A stretch of DNA of 64,000 nt from Tissierellales bacterium (GCA_014360205.1 JACIXZ010000005.1:62001-126000); one strand, 5' to 3'. Positions 35,081 through 44,216 are shown, counted from the first letter of the stretch. The notes: generated by a model not told the origin, from the sequence alone. Numbers and translations are program-made.

Positions 35081-35121
35081 AAAAAATAAAAAGTAGAGTT
35101 TTCTTTGTTCTTACTCTACTT
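35081..35121 (-). terminator. Rho-independent terminator after the comK-like gene
   Basis: AAGTAGAGT (35091-35099) and ACTCTACTT (35113-35121) form a nine-pair stem; on the minus strand TTTATTTTTT follows. It separates the SOS-box gene from the sigma-amidase operon, so the latter is not simply read through from the SOS promoter. Confidence 0.78.
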
Positions 35122-35130
35122 ATTTAAAAT

Positions 35131-35712
35131 CTATTTTATTTTTTCTAATATGTCATCAATTTTCATAAAAAGCCTTGCTATATCTGACTTCATGGCTGGT
35201 GAATCTTCTTTTTGATAATATAGCAATGCTTCAGTTACTTTGTCTTTCTCGACATCTTTATGTAATTTCTCTACTAATTGTCCATTCTTAAACTGTTTTT
35301 CAGCAGTATTTAAAGTACATAAAAGCTTAAACTCGTTCATATTTTTTAATCGAATAATGACATCTCCATTAGTTGAATATATTTTATCTATAAAGCTTAA
35401 TTTGAAAAATCCCATTGCCCCATCATCTTTACCAATTGGTTCCCTTATTTTTAGTTGTATAAAAATAAGACCTGTTGATATAGCAACAGGTAATTGTGAT
35501 TTGCTCGATAACATCTTGCTATAGTATTTGTTAGATGCTTTCATGTCGAATTGATAATGTATGCATAAATTTCTAATCACAGTTTTGATAGTCTTATATA
35601 TAAGTTTCTCTCCATCTGTATAGTATAATTTTGTTGAGTTTCCTAAAATACTGTCATAATATGGGATAATAGCTACTAGCTTTTCATCATATATTTCATC
35701 CGATTTTTGCAT
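35131..35712 (-). CDS. ComK-like transcription regulator
   Basis: A 193-residue protein with the length and pattern of Bacillus ComK (192 residues), the competence master regulator. Aligning by eye: LVAIIPYYD near the start corresponds to ComK's IAVLPEE, SSKSQLPVAIS to its SHKPPIMVD, FFKLSFIDKI to WISHVHVKEF, and NMNEFKLLCTLNTAEKQF to NGKTMELPISYNSFENQ. Identity is low, so this is a structural-pattern call, not a certain orthologue. The ATG follows AGGAGGT. The gene has a strong promoter with an embedded LexA box and its own terminator, so it is a one-gene, DNA-damage-inducible unit. The chief alternative is an unrelated protein of similar size. Confidence 0.6.
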   Translation of the reverse strand: MQKSDEIYDEKLVAIIPYYDSILGNSTKLYYTDGEKLIYKTIKTVIRNLCIHYQFDMKASNKYYSKMLSSKSQLPVAISTGLIFIQLKIREPIGKDDGAMGFFKLSFIDKIYSTNGDVIIRLKNMNEFKLLCTLNTAEKQFKNGQLVEKLHKDVEKDKVTEALLYYQKEDSPAMKSDIARLFMKIDDILEKIK

Positions 35713-35756
35713 AGTCTTACCTCCTGTATATTCACTCTTTCGATAACTATGAGATG

Positions 35757-35785
35757 AATATATCAGAACATTTGTTCGATGTCAA
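35757..35785 (-). promoter_or_regulatory. Sigma-A promoter with LexA box in the spacer, for the comK-like gene
   Basis: Minus strand: -35 TTGACA (35780-35785), 17-base spacer, -10 TATATT (35757-35762). The spacer holds CGAACAAATGTTCT (35765-35778), matching the Gram-positive LexA consensus CGAACRNRYGTTYC at 13 of 14 positions. LexA bound here would block RNA polymerase. The -35 element begins three bases past the proB stop codon. Confidence 0.85.
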
Positions 35786-35788
35786 TAT

Positions 35789-36586
35789 TTAATTTGTTTC
35801 ATCAAATATCAATGTGCCTATATCTTCGCCTGATATAGCCCTCGAAATAACTCTTTTTTCCTTCCCTTTAAGTACTATTAGTGGTATATTGAATTTATTT
35901 ACATATTCTGCAGCCATTAATTTAGTTTCAATTCCACCACTGCCAAATGAACTTTTATTCCCTATTGAGATCATATTTTTTATCTGTTTTATATCATCTA
36001 TATTATGAATAATTTCGGCATTTTCATACTCCTTAGGGCTTTTATCATAAATCCCATCAATATCACTCATCAATATAAGTAAATCAGCTCCCCACAGCAC
36101 ACTAGAATATGCTGCCAACATATCATTATCACCTATTTTTATCTCATCTACACTGACTGTATCATTTTCATTAATAATAGGAATAACTCCTTCATCTATT
36201 AAAGTAAATATTGTGTTTCTGATATTCAAAGTTCTAGTCTTTGATTCAAAATCATCTTTAGTCAGTAAAATTTGAGCAACATGTAAGTTTTTCTCCCAAA
36301 ATATCTTTCTATAGGAATCCATGAGCTCTACTTGTCCAATTGCGCAAAGAGCCTGTTTATAATGAATATCCTCTTTTCTTGACCATCTGCCAATAGTGGA
36401 AACCCCAGCTATCCTTGCCCCTGAAGATACTATTATTATCTTCTTGCCACTGTCTAAAATTTCTTTGATTTCATCGGATAATCCTTTGATGAATTCTTTA
36501 TCAATTTTCCCAGATTCATCAGTCAAAGTACTTGACCCGATTTTTATGACAATTTTACGAGCGGATTTTAATATTTCCCTATTCAT
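35789..36586 (-). CDS. proB: Glutamate 5-kinase, short form without PUA domain
   Basis: ProB phosphorylates glutamate to gamma-glutamyl phosphate, the first step of proline synthesis. The 265-residue protein has KIGSSTLTD near its start, the VSSGARIAGV loop, NENDTVSVDEIKIGDND and SDIDGIYDKSP; it stops after the amino-acid kinase domain and lacks the C-terminal PUA domain of the E. coli enzyme. I use the ATG at 36586 with GTAGGGA upstream, seven bases after the proA stop; an earlier start at 36619 would overlap proA. It is the second gene of a proA-proB operon, an order inverted from E. coli. Confidence 0.93.
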   Translation of the reverse strand: MNREILKSARKIVIKIGSSTLTDESGKIDKEFIKGLSDEIKEILDSGKKIIIVSSGARIAGVSTIGRWSRKEDIHYKQALCAIGQVELMDSYRKIFWEKNLHVAQILLTKDDFESKTRTLNIRNTIFTLIDEGVIPIINENDTVSVDEIKIGDNDMLAAYSSVLWGADLLILMSDIDGIYDKSPKEYENAEIIHNIDDIKQIKNMISIGNKSSFGSGGIETKLMAAEYVNKFNIPLIVLKGKEKRVISRAISGEDIGTLIFDETN

Positions 36587-36593
36587 TTTATCC

Positions 36594-37835
36594 CTACTTT
36601 CTAATTTGTCCATCTCCAACTATCACATATTTATAGGTTACTAATTGTTCTAATCCTACTGGTCCTCTAGCATGTAGCTTCTGCGTGCTTATACCCATTT
36701 CAGTTCCAAATCCAAATTCAGTACCATCTGAAAATCGAGTTGATGCATTAACATAGACACAAGCTGAATTTACCCTTTTTTGAAAGATTAAAGAATTTCT
36801 TAAATTATTTGTAATTATCGCTTCTGAATGGTTAGTTCCATATTTATTTATATGTTCTATTGCATCATCTAAATCATCCACTATTTTAATCGCCAGTATA
36901 TAATCTAAATACTCTTCGTACCAGTCATTTTCATATGCTAATTTAACATCAACAATCTCCTTCGTCAATTCGCATCCTCTAAGTTCAACTTTGTCATTAA
37001 GTTCTTTATATAATAGAGGCAAGAATTTATCTTTTATATTCTTGTGAATAAGTACTTTTTCACAAGCATTACAAACTCCTACTCTTTGTAGTTTTGCATT
37101 CTTTATTATGTCAATAGCCATTTTAAAATCAGCAGATTCATCTACAAATATGTGACAATTCCCTTCTCCAGTTTTTAATGTAGGAATTTTTGAATTTTCT
37201 ACCACATAATTGATTAAGTCCTTACCTCCCCTTGGAATTAATAGGTCTATTAACCCTTGCAAATTCATTATCTCATCAGCTACTTCTCTTCTTTCATCCT
37301 CGACAAAAAATACTACATCCTCGGATATTCTTGAGTTTTTCAATCCCTCTTTTATAATATTTACAATTGCAATATTTGTATTTATGGATGATGAACTTCC
37401 CTTTAAAAGAATTGAATTCCCAGATTTTATCGCTAAACTGAAAGCATCTATAGTAACATTTGGGCGAGATTCATAAATTATGCCTATTACACCGATAGGA
37501 ACACTCATTCTCGAAATTGTCATCCCATTTTTGTGAGTCCATACCTTTTCTGACTTCCACAAAGGGTCTTTAAGTTTTTCTATAGAGCGAATATTATCAA
37601 GTATATTAGATAATCTATTCTCGTCTAAATAAAGCCGATCTATCAATCCTTCTTTCATTCCCTTTATCTTTGCATTTGAAACATCCACTTCATTCATTTT
37701 TAATATTTCCTCTCTTCTTAACCACAAATGCTTAGAAACACTCAAGAGTGCATCGTTTCTATCATCAAGACTTGAAATTTCGAGATTTTTTTGAGCATTT
37801 TTTAATTTAACAGCCATAGAATATACATCCAACAA
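36594..37835 (-). CDS. proA: Gamma-glutamyl phosphate reductase
   Basis: ProA reduces gamma-glutamyl phosphate with NADPH to glutamate 5-semialdehyde. The 413-residue protein has the catalytic cysteine in RVGVCNACEKVLIH, the ESRPNVTIDAFSLAIKSGN segment and the late TEFGFGTEMGISTQKLHARGP. No ATG lies at the correct place: GTG codons at 37847 and 37844 would have almost no ribosome spacing, whereas the TTG at 37835 follows AGGTGG at eight bases, so I use it. A promoter is visible 28 bases further upstream; proB follows seven bases after the stop. Confidence 0.94.
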   Translation of the reverse strand: MLDVYSMAVKLKNAQKNLEISSLDDRNDALLSVSKHLWLRREEILKMNEVDVSNAKIKGMKEGLIDRLYLDENRLSNILDNIRSIEKLKDPLWKSEKVWTHKNGMTISRMSVPIGVIGIIYESRPNVTIDAFSLAIKSGNSILLKGSSSSINTNIAIVNIIKEGLKNSRISEDVVFFVEDERREVADEIMNLQGLIDLLIPRGGKDLINYVVENSKIPTLKTGEGNCHIFVDESADFKMAIDIIKNAKLQRVGVCNACEKVLIHKNIKDKFLPLLYKELNDKVELRGCELTKEIVDVKLAYENDWYEEYLDYILAIKIVDDLDDAIEHINKYGTNHSEAIITNNLRNSLIFQKRVNSACVYVNASTRFSDGTEFGFGTEMGISTQKLHARGPVGLEQLVTYKYVIVGDGQIRK

Positions 37836-37862
37836 CTTTCCCACCACCTTTTATTTTCGTTT

Positions 37863-37891
37863 ATTATAGCAGATATATATTAGTTTGTGAA
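37863..37891 (-). promoter_or_regulatory. Sigma-A-type promoter of proA-proB
   Basis: Minus strand: TTCACA (37886-37891), 17-base spacer, TATAAT (37863-37868), the latter preceded by TGC to make an extended -10. It shares a 320-base AT-rich gap with the divergent oppA promoter; apart from these and a short tandem repeat at 37949-37967 I see nothing else in that gap. Confidence 0.72.
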
Positions 37892-38088
37892 TTATTATCT
37901 GATTTTACTGAATTTTTCATATATTGACTTTGTAATTGCATTTTTTTGCAATATCTTCCAATATCTTATAGAGTTAAGTCCATATATGAAATAAATAACA
38001 TTCTATTTCCATATTTTTATACATTTTCTAATTTTTCTTAATTTTTAAATTGATAAGAAATTGGCAAAGGTTGCTAATATATTGCCTC

Positions 38089-38117
38089 TTGTCAAAATAT
38101 TAAAATAATGTTAAACT
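38089..38117 (+). promoter_or_regulatory. Sigma-A-type promoter of the opp operon
   Basis: TTGTCA (38089-38094), 17-base spacer, TAAACT (38112-38117), 39 bases upstream of the oppA ATG. Confidence 0.68.
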
Positions 38118-38156
38118 TATCTTGTCGTAGTGCAATTTAAAAAAGGGGGAAATTAT

Positions 38157-39821
38157 ATGAAGAGCAAAAAATTATTGATATTGCTAAGTTTGCTTTTAGT
38201 CGTTTCAGTATTTGTCTCAGCTTGTAGTTCAGGCGAAGACACAGCTACACCAGAACCTGAAACTCCAACTACAGGCGAAGAAAAACCAGTTGAAAAAATA
38301 CTTCGTACTAACAACTCAAGTGAACCCGGTTCATTAGACCCAGCACTTGCTCAAGGTACTCATGAATCATGGATACTAAACAATTTGTTTGAAGGCCTTA
38401 TGAAACATGATTCAACAGGACAAGTTATTCCAGGAATGGCAAAAGAATACACTTTATCAGAGGACGATTTGACTTACACATTCACTCTTAGAGATGATAT
38501 TTATTGGTCAAATGGAGATCCTGTAACTGCTCAAGATTTCGAATTCGCATGGAAGAGAGCTCTTGATCCTGAACTAGCAGCAGACTATGCATTCCAACTA
38601 TACTACATCAAAGGTGCAGAAGCATATAACTCCGGAGAAGGAACAGTAGATGATGTAGCTGTAAAAGCTCTTGATGACAAAACTCTAGAAGTAACACTTG
38701 AAACTCCTACTGCATATTTCTTAGATCTATGTGCATTCTACACATATTACCCAGTAAATAAATCTGTAGTAGAAGCTAATCCAGATTGGGCAAAAGACCC
38801 ATCAACTTATGTTTGCAATGGGCCTTTCATGCTTAAAACTTGGCAACATAATGCAAAAATAATATTAGCTAAAAATGAAAATTACTACGACAAAGACAGT
38901 ATAAAATTAACAGGAATTGACTTCGATATAATTGAAGATGAAAATACAGCATGGCAAAAATATGAAGGCGGAGAGTATGACATATTAGTAACTCTTCCAC
39001 AAGCTGTAGTAGCACAGCTTAAAGCTCAAAATAGTCCAGAGCTTGAAATAGGTCCACAAGTTGGAACTTACTATTACAACCTAAACAATGACAAAAAACC
39101 TTTCAACAACAAGAAAGTAAGACAAGCATTGGCATATTCACTAGATAGACAAACTATCGTTGATAAGATAGCTCAAGGTGGTCAAATTGCAGCAACAGGC
39201 GTTGTACCTCCAGGACTATTAGATGAAAATGGAAAAGACTTTAGGGAAGTTAATGGCGACTTAATAGGATACGATGTTGAAAAAGCAAAAGCATTATTTG
39301 CTGAAGGGCTTGCTGAAGAAGGAATGACAGTTGAAGATTTCAATGCACAAAAATTCGTTTTACTTTATAACACATCCGAAGCACATAAGAAAATAGCTCA
39401 AGCTGCTCAAGAAATGTGGAGAACAAACCTAGGTATTGAGATAGGTCTAGAGAATGTTGAATTCCAAGTAAAACTAGACAGAGAAAAAGCTGGCGACTAT
39501 GATATATCAAGAGCTGGATGGATCGGAGACTATAGTGACCCAATGACTATGCTAGATTTGTGGTACTCAACAGGACCTTTCAACGATGCTAACTACAACA
39601 ATCCTGAATATGATAAACTTATAGATCTAGCAAAAAGCACTGCTGATCAACCCGTAAGATTTGATGCTATGAGAAAAGCTGAAAAAATATTGATGGAAGA
39701 TGTACCAATTGTCCCAGTATATTTCTATACTCAACCATATGCAGTAAAACCATATGTATCTGGAATATACAAGACTCCACTAAACTATCCTACAATAACA
39801 TACGCTGACATAAATAGATAA
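38157..39821 (+). CDS. oppA: Peptide ABC transporter substrate-binding lipoprotein
   Basis: A 554-residue extracellular solute-binding protein family 5 lipoprotein. The lipobox VSAC places the lipidated cysteine at C23, after a hydrophobic signal; a short Pro/Glu/Thr linker follows. NNSSEPGSLDPALAQGTHES and YTFTLRDDIYWSNGDPVTAQDFEFAW are typical of the OppA/DppA family. It captures oligopeptides for the permease encoded next. The ATG at 38157 follows AAAGGGGGAA; an in-frame start at 38130 would precede the ribosome site. A stem-loop between it and oppB probably keeps its message more abundant. Confidence 0.94.
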   Translation: MKSKKLLILLSLLLVVSVFVSACSSGEDTATPEPETPTTGEEKPVEKILRTNNSSEPGSLDPALAQGTHESWILNNLFEGLMKHDSTGQVIPGMAKEYTLSEDDLTYTFTLRDDIYWSNGDPVTAQDFEFAWKRALDPELAADYAFQLYYIKGAEAYNSGEGTVDDVAVKALDDKTLEVTLETPTAYFLDLCAFYTYYPVNKSVVEANPDWAKDPSTYVCNGPFMLKTWQHNAKIILAKNENYYDKDSIKLTGIDFDIIEDENTAWQKYEGGEYDILVTLPQAVVAQLKAQNSPELEIGPQVGTYYYNLNNDKKPFNNKKVRQALAYSLDRQTIVDKIAQGGQIAATGVVPPGLLDENGKDFREVNGDLIGYDVEKAKALFAEGLAEEGMTVEDFNAQKFVLLYNTSEAHKKIAQAAQEMWRTNLGIEIGLENVEFQVKLDREKAGDYDISRAGWIGDYSDPMTMLDLWYSTGPFNDANYNNPEYDKLIDLAKSTADQPVRFDAMRKAEKILMEDVPIVPVYFYTQPYAVKPYVSGIYKTPLNYPTITYADINR

Positions 39822-39846
39822 TCTTTCAGAAATATTATATTTTTTT

Positions 39847-39882
39847 AGAGAAAATCAGGAGCTCTGCTTTCTGATTTTCTCT
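39847..39882 (+). other. Stem-loop between oppA and oppB
   Basis: AGAGAAAATCAG and CTGATTTTCTCT form a 12-pair stem with a 12-base loop, followed by TATTAAAA rather than a clean T-run. It is more likely an mRNA-stabilising or partly terminating element that raises oppA over the permease genes, as in other binding-protein operons. Confidence 0.65.
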
Positions 39883-39910
39883 TATTAAAATATATGAAAG
39901 GAGCTAAACG

Positions 39911-40840
39911 ATGAAAAAATACTTGCTTAAAAGGTTTGGTATGGCAATAGTTACTCTATGGGCTATAATTACCATAACATTTATACTGATGCATTCTATC
40001 CCTGGTAATCCATTTGCCCAAGAAGGAAAAATGCCAAAAGTTGTATATGAAAACCTTCAGAAAAAATATGGACTTGATAAGCCATTATATCAACAATACT
40101 TTATATATCTAGGTAATCTACTTAGAGGTGATTTTGGCGAGAGTATGAAGTCTCGTGTTGAAACAGTTAATGAGATGATAGCAAGAGGTTTCCCAGTATC
40201 AGCAAGATTAGGTGCTCAAGCTTTAGTATTTGCCTTGATATTTGGCCCAGCACTTGGTGCTATGGCTGCTCTTTATCAAAATAAAATTCCCGACTACATA
40301 TCGATGATTGTAGCTATTATAGGTATATCAGTACCTAGTTTTGTAATGGGTACGTTTCTTATACAGTTTGTGGCCAGAAATATCGGTTTTTTACCAATTG
40401 GAGGATGGGGAGAATTTAAACATACAATTCTGCCATCTTTTGCGTTAGGTCTTATGCCACTCGCTACAATGGCAAGGCTTATGAGATCCAGCATGCTTGA
40501 AGTTCTAAATCAGGACTACATCAAAACTGCGAAATCTAAGGGTCTATCCAAGTTTGCAGTAATCATGAAACATGCTGTTAGAAATGCAATACTTCCTGTT
40601 GTATCAGTATTAGGTATCACTATATCAAACCTATTGGTAGGAAGTTTTGTTATCGAAAAAATATTTGGTATCCCAGGCTTGGGGATGTTCTTTGTTAAAT
40701 CAATCAGTAACAGAGATTACACGCTTATAATGGGAACTACTGTGTTTTATGCACTTATACTCGTTGTGATGTTACTATTAGTAGATATAACATATATGCT
40801 TGTTGACCCAAGAATAAGACTAACTGAGGAGGGGCATTAA
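39911..40840 (+). CDS. oppB: Peptide ABC transporter permease, OppB/DppB type
   Basis: A 309-residue membrane subunit with six helices. Typical start LLKRFGMAIVTLWAIITITF, the HSIPGNPF segment and the EAA-type loop YIKTAKSKGLSKFAVIMKHA identify OppB/DppB. It dimerises with the product of the next gene to make the transmembrane channel. The ATG follows GAAAGGAG. It ends next to the start of the following permease gene with no gap. Dipeptide versus oligopeptide preference cannot be decided here. Confidence 0.94.
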   Translation: MKKYLLKRFGMAIVTLWAIITITFILMHSIPGNPFAQEGKMPKVVYENLQKKYGLDKPLYQQYFIYLGNLLRGDFGESMKSRVETVNEMIARGFPVSARLGAQALVFALIFGPALGAMAALYQNKIPDYISMIVAIIGISVPSFVMGTFLIQFVARNIGFLPIGGWGEFKHTILPSFALGLMPLATMARLMRSSMLEVLNQDYIKTAKSKGLSKFAVIMKHAVRNAILPVVSVLGITISNLLVGSFVIEKIFGIPGLGMFFVKSISNRDYTLIMGTTVFYALILVVMLLLVDITYMLVDPRIRLTEEGH

Positions 40841-41776
40841 ATGACAGAGCTTACTAAAGAGATGTTTGAAAGAGCCACAGAAGAGCAACAAAATGCAGAA
40901 AAAATAAGACGACCTAGCATAAAGTATTGGCCTGACGTATGGAGAAGGTTAAAACAAAACAAATTAGCTATGGTTGGTTTAACTTTAATAATCTTAATCA
41001 CATTGATGGCTATAATTGGGCCTATGATAAGTGGTTATACCTATTTTCAACAAGATTATAGTAATATAAATGTAAAACCTAATTCTCAGTTTTGGTTTGG
41101 AACCGATGAACTAGGTAGAGACCTTTTTACTAGAACATGGTATGGAGCTAGATATTCGCTTTTGATAGGTGTTTTAGCTGCTGCAATTGATTTTACAGTT
41201 GGTATATTATATGGTGGTATAGCAGGTGTTTCATCAAGGAGAGTTGACTCCGTAATGATGCGTATTGCTGAAGTAATATACAGTATTCCATATCTATTGG
41301 TAGTAATTTTGATGTCAGTAGTTTTCTCAAGCCAAGGTTCTGGTACTTCTTTATTTGTAATAATACTTGCTATGACTATAACTGACTGGGTACCTATGGC
41401 TATTTTGGTAAGAGGTCAGGTACTTCAATTAAAGGAAGCAGAATACTCTCTAGCATCTGAATCTTTGGGTGCTGATCAAGGCTGGATACTGCGAAAACAT
41501 ATATTGCCAAATACTCTTGGCCCAATACTTGTAAATGTTACTTTAACTATACCAAGAGCTATATTTGCAGAAGCAACTTTGGGTTTCTTAGGTTTAGGTC
41601 TACAAGCTCCCAAATCAAGTCTTGGTACACTGGCAAATGATGGATTAGCAGGAATGGCAGTTGGATTAACCTACCAGATTATATTCCCTGCACTTTTGAT
41701 ATCCTTAATAATGTTCTCCTTCAATGTATTAGGAGACGGACTTAGAGATGCATTAGATCCAAGGCTTAGGAAATAG
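40841..41776 (+). CDS. oppC: Peptide ABC transporter permease, OppC/DppC type
   Basis: A 311-residue permease with a longer cytoplasmic N-terminus and the OppC/DppC segments KQNKLAMVGLTLI, FWFGTDELGRDLFTRTWYGARYS and the EAA-type loop YSLASESLGADQGWILRKHI. It pairs with OppB as the channel. The ATG abuts the stop of the OppB gene and has GAGGAGG at eight bases before it, so coupled translation is expected. Eleven bases separate it from the first ATPase gene. Confidence 0.94.
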   Translation: MTELTKEMFERATEEQQNAEKIRRPSIKYWPDVWRRLKQNKLAMVGLTLIILITLMAIIGPMISGYTYFQQDYSNINVKPNSQFWFGTDELGRDLFTRTWYGARYSLLIGVLAAAIDFTVGILYGGIAGVSSRRVDSVMMRIAEVIYSIPYLLVVILMSVVFSSQGSGTSLFVIILAMTITDWVPMAILVRGQVLQLKEAEYSLASESLGADQGWILRKHILPNTLGPILVNVTLTIPRAIFAEATLGFLGLGLQAPKSSLGTLANDGLAGMAVGLTYQIIFPALLISLIMFSFNVLGDGLRDALDPRLRK

Positions 41777-41787
41777 GAGGGGGAAAA

Positions 41788-42792
41788 ATGGAAAACATAC
41801 TAGAAGTTAAGAATTTGCAAGTCTCCTTCAAGACCTTCTTTGGTGAAGTTGAGGCTGTTAGAGATATTAGTTTTACTGTTGGAAAAAAAGAAACCGTGGC
41901 AATAGTAGGAGAATCTGGTTGTGGTAAAAGTGTTACTGCAAGTTCAATTATGCAGCTTTTGCCTATGCCCCCAGCTTTCTACAAAGGCGGAGAAATACTT
42001 TTTAAAGGTGAAGATATAGTAAAAAAGACAGATAAAGAAATGCAAGATATCAGAGGAAGCAAAATTTCAATGGTATTTCAAGATCCAATGACTTCCTTAA
42101 ACCCAACAATGAAAGTTGGTAAACAAATAGTTGAGGGGCTTATTAAACACCAAAAATTGACAAGTAAGGAAGCTCATAAAAAAGCTATAGAAATGCTTAA
42201 ATTAGTTTCAGTGCCTCAGCCTGAAAAAAGAGTCAACCAATATCCTCATGAATTCTCAGGTGGTATGAGACAGAGAGTTATGATTGCTCTAGCAATGGTT
42301 GCAAATCCAGAACTTTTGATTGCAGATGAGCCAACTACAGCTCTAGATGTTACAGTTCAAGCACAAATTTTGGATCTTATGAAAGAACTTCAAGATAAAT
42401 TGAATATGTCAATTATATTAATCACACATGACTTGGGTGTAGTTGCAGATATGAGCGACAAAGTCATAGTAATGTATGCAGGCCAAATAGTAGAGCAAGG
42501 AAATGTAAATGATATATTTAAAAATCCAAAACACCCATATACGATAAAATTACTTGAAAGTGTTCCTAGGCTAGATATGAAACGTGATGAAAGTCTAAGT
42601 TATATAGAAGGCACTCCTCCAGATTTATATATTCCTCCAAAAGGGTGCGCATTCTTTGATAGATGTGATTATGCTATGAAAGTATGCAAAGACTATATGC
42701 CAGACCCAGAATACCATAGTTCAGAGCATTATAGCAGATGTTGGTTAAATCACCCACTGGCTAATGACATCCGACATGAAAGGAGTGTTTAA
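41788..42792 (+). CDS. oppD: Peptide ABC transporter ATPase, OppD/DppD type
   Basis: A 334-residue ATPase with Walker [10 protein letters not shown], signature FSGGMRQR and Walker [13 protein letters not shown]. The C-terminal region has the Cys-rich oligopeptide-transporter tail ([20 protein letters not shown], ending SRCWL) that binds a Fe-S cluster in some homologues. It forms the ATPase pair with OppF. AGGAGGGGG precedes its ATG and the stop overlaps the oppF start. Confidence 0.95.
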   Translation: MENILEVKNLQVSFKTFFGEVEAVRDISFTVGKKETVAIVGESGCGKSVTASSIMQLLPMPPAFYKGGEILFKGEDIVKKTDKEMQDIRGSKISMVFQDPMTSLNPTMKVGKQIVEGLIKHQKLTSKEAHKKAIEMLKLVSVPQPEKRVNQYPHEFSGGMRQRVMIALAMVANPELLIADEPTTALDVTVQAQILDLMKELQDKLNMSIILITHDLGVVADMSDKVIVMYAGQIVEQGNVNDIFKNPKHPYTIKLLESVPRLDMKRDESLSYIEGTPPDLYIPPKGCAFFDRCDYAMKVCKDYMPDPEYHSSEHYSRCWLNHPLANDIRHERSV

Positions 42793-43784
42793 TGATGACT
42801 GAACCTATTTTATCAGCAAGAAATATCAAGAAATACTTTAATGTTAGCGGAGGAACACTAAAAGCAGTTGACGGAATTAGTTTTGATATATATCAAGGTG
42901 AAACTTTAGGTCTAGTTGGTGAATCTGGATGTGGAAAAACAACTGCAGGCAGAACAATAATAAGACTTTATGAGCCAACTGAAGGAGAGCTATACTTTGA
43001 AGGTGAAGATATATATAAATTATCAAGACATAATATGAAGCCTATTAGAAGAAACATCCAAATGATCTTCCAAGATCCCTATGCATCACTTAACCCACGT
43101 ATGACAGTTGAAGAGATTATAGCTGAACCACTTGATATTCACGGTATATATAAATCAGATAAGCAAAAAAGAGAAAGAGTATTTGAGTTGTTGGAACTAG
43201 TTGGGTTAAACGAAGAGCATGCATTAAGATTTCCTCATGAATTTTCAGGAGGTCAAAGACAAAGAATTGGCGTTGCCAGATCCTTAGCATTAAATCCAAA
43301 ATTCATCGTATGTGATGAACCTATTTCCGCACTAGATGTATCTATACAAGCCCAAGTCGTAAACTTGCTTAAAAATTTGCAAACACAAATGGGATTAACT
43401 TACCTTTTCATAGCACATGATTTGTCTATGGTTAGGTATATATCTGATAGAGTTGGAGTAATGTATTTAGGAATGATGATGGAGTTGGCAAAATCCGAGG
43501 AATTATATGATAATCCAATACATCCTTATACACAAGCTTTGCTTTCTGCAATCCCTATTCCTGACCCAGAGGTGCAAAGGTCAAGAAAGAGAATAATTCT
43601 AGAAGGAGATGTCCCTTCTCCTATAGACCCTCCTCCAGGATGCAGATTTGCAGATAGGTGTTTCTACGCTATAGATGAGTGCAGAAAAACAACCCCAGAG
43701 TTTGAAGAAGTTAGACCAAACCACTTTGTTGCTTGCCATAGATCAGGTGAAATAATTGAAGGTACTGCAACAATGACTAAATAG
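42792..43784 (+). CDS. oppF: Peptide ABC transporter ATPase, OppF/DppF type
   Basis: A 330-residue ATPase with Walker [10 protein letters not shown], signature FSGGQRQR, Walker [13 protein letters not shown] and the Cys-rich tail [20 protein letters not shown]. It overlaps the oppD stop by one base and is the last gene of the five-gene uptake operon. The first of two adjacent ATGs is used; ribosome site AGGAG. Both ATPases have intact nucleotide sites, so hydrolysis at both is expected. A strong hairpin follows. Confidence 0.95.
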   Translation: MMTEPILSARNIKKYFNVSGGTLKAVDGISFDIYQGETLGLVGESGCGKTTAGRTIIRLYEPTEGELYFEGEDIYKLSRHNMKPIRRNIQMIFQDPYASLNPRMTVEEIIAEPLDIHGIYKSDKQKRERVFELLELVGLNEEHALRFPHEFSGGQRQRIGVARSLALNPKFIVCDEPISALDVSIQAQVVNLLKNLQTQMGLTYLFIAHDLSMVRYISDRVGVMYLGMMMELAKSEELYDNPIHPYTQALLSAIPIPDPEVQRSRKRIILEGDVPSPIDPPPGCRFADRCFYAIDECRKTTPEFEEVRPNHFVACHRSGEIIEGTATMTK

Positions 43785-43786
43785 AT

Positions 43787-43813
43787 AAAGCTCCCAATTT
43801 ATTGGGAGCTTTT
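43787..43813. terminator. Terminator of the opp operon, convergent with the cupin gene
   Basis: AAAGCTCCCAAT and ATTGGGAGCTTT pair around a two-base centre and run into TTTTATT. The same hairpin serves the cupin gene coming from the other side. Confidence 0.86.
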
Positions 43814-44159
43814 ATTCATATAATATGAGCATAACAAATTCTAAATCTTCATCTCCAATAGCTTCTATTGAATGAAATTCTCCAGGTTTGCAGATAGTTA
43901 GATCTCCAGGTTCTAAAAAGACTTCTTCTCCATTGTCATTGTACATAGCATGCCCATCTAATATGTAATATGCTTCCTGTTCTCCAATGTGCTGATGATA
44001 TCCAATAGAATTACCGGGTTTGATGACTGCCTTTCCATAAAGCTTTCCCTTACCTAAAAAGTCTTTCTCTTCAAATAATTTAATAATTGTTACATATCCT
44101 TTACCACCTTTCAAATTTTGCACTACCTCTACTTCAAAGTCATCAAAATGTTTTACCAT
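43812..44159 (-). CDS. Cupin-domain protein
   Basis: A 115-residue single-domain beta-barrel. Metal-binding cupin motifs are visible: GYHQHIGEQEAYYILDG (motif 1, two His and a Glu) and PGEFHSIE (motif 2 His). Such small cupins act as isomerases, dioxygenase-like enzymes or small-molecule sensors, and nothing in the sequence or neighbourhood picks one. AAGGAGG precedes the ATG. It is monocistronic between two hairpins. Confidence 0.85.
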   Translation of the reverse strand: MVKHFDDFEVEVVQNLKGGKGYVTIIKLFEEKDFLGKGKLYGKAVIKPGNSIGYHQHIGEQEAYYILDGHAMYNDNGEEVFLEPGDLTICKPGEFHSIEAIGDEDLEFVMLILYE

Positions 44160-44185
44160 ATTATCCTCCTTAGTTTAAATCTATT

Positions 44186-44209
44186 TAGGCAGCCTTTAAA
44201 GGCTGCCTA
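44186..44209 (-). terminator. Hairpin between the cupin and nucleotidase genes
   Basis: A perfect 24-base palindrome, TAGGCAGCCTTT and its complement, lies between the nucleotidase stop and the cupin start. On the minus strand it comes eight bases after the nucleotidase stop and is followed by TAAATAGATTT, so it is a modest terminator. Confidence 0.62.
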
Positions 44210-44216
44210 TAATATG

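Noticed and set aside
39847-39882. Hairpin after oppA as a full terminator
   Set aside because: There is no clean T-run, and oppB-oppF follow in the same direction without another promoter that I can see; I treat it as a stabilising or partial stop element.
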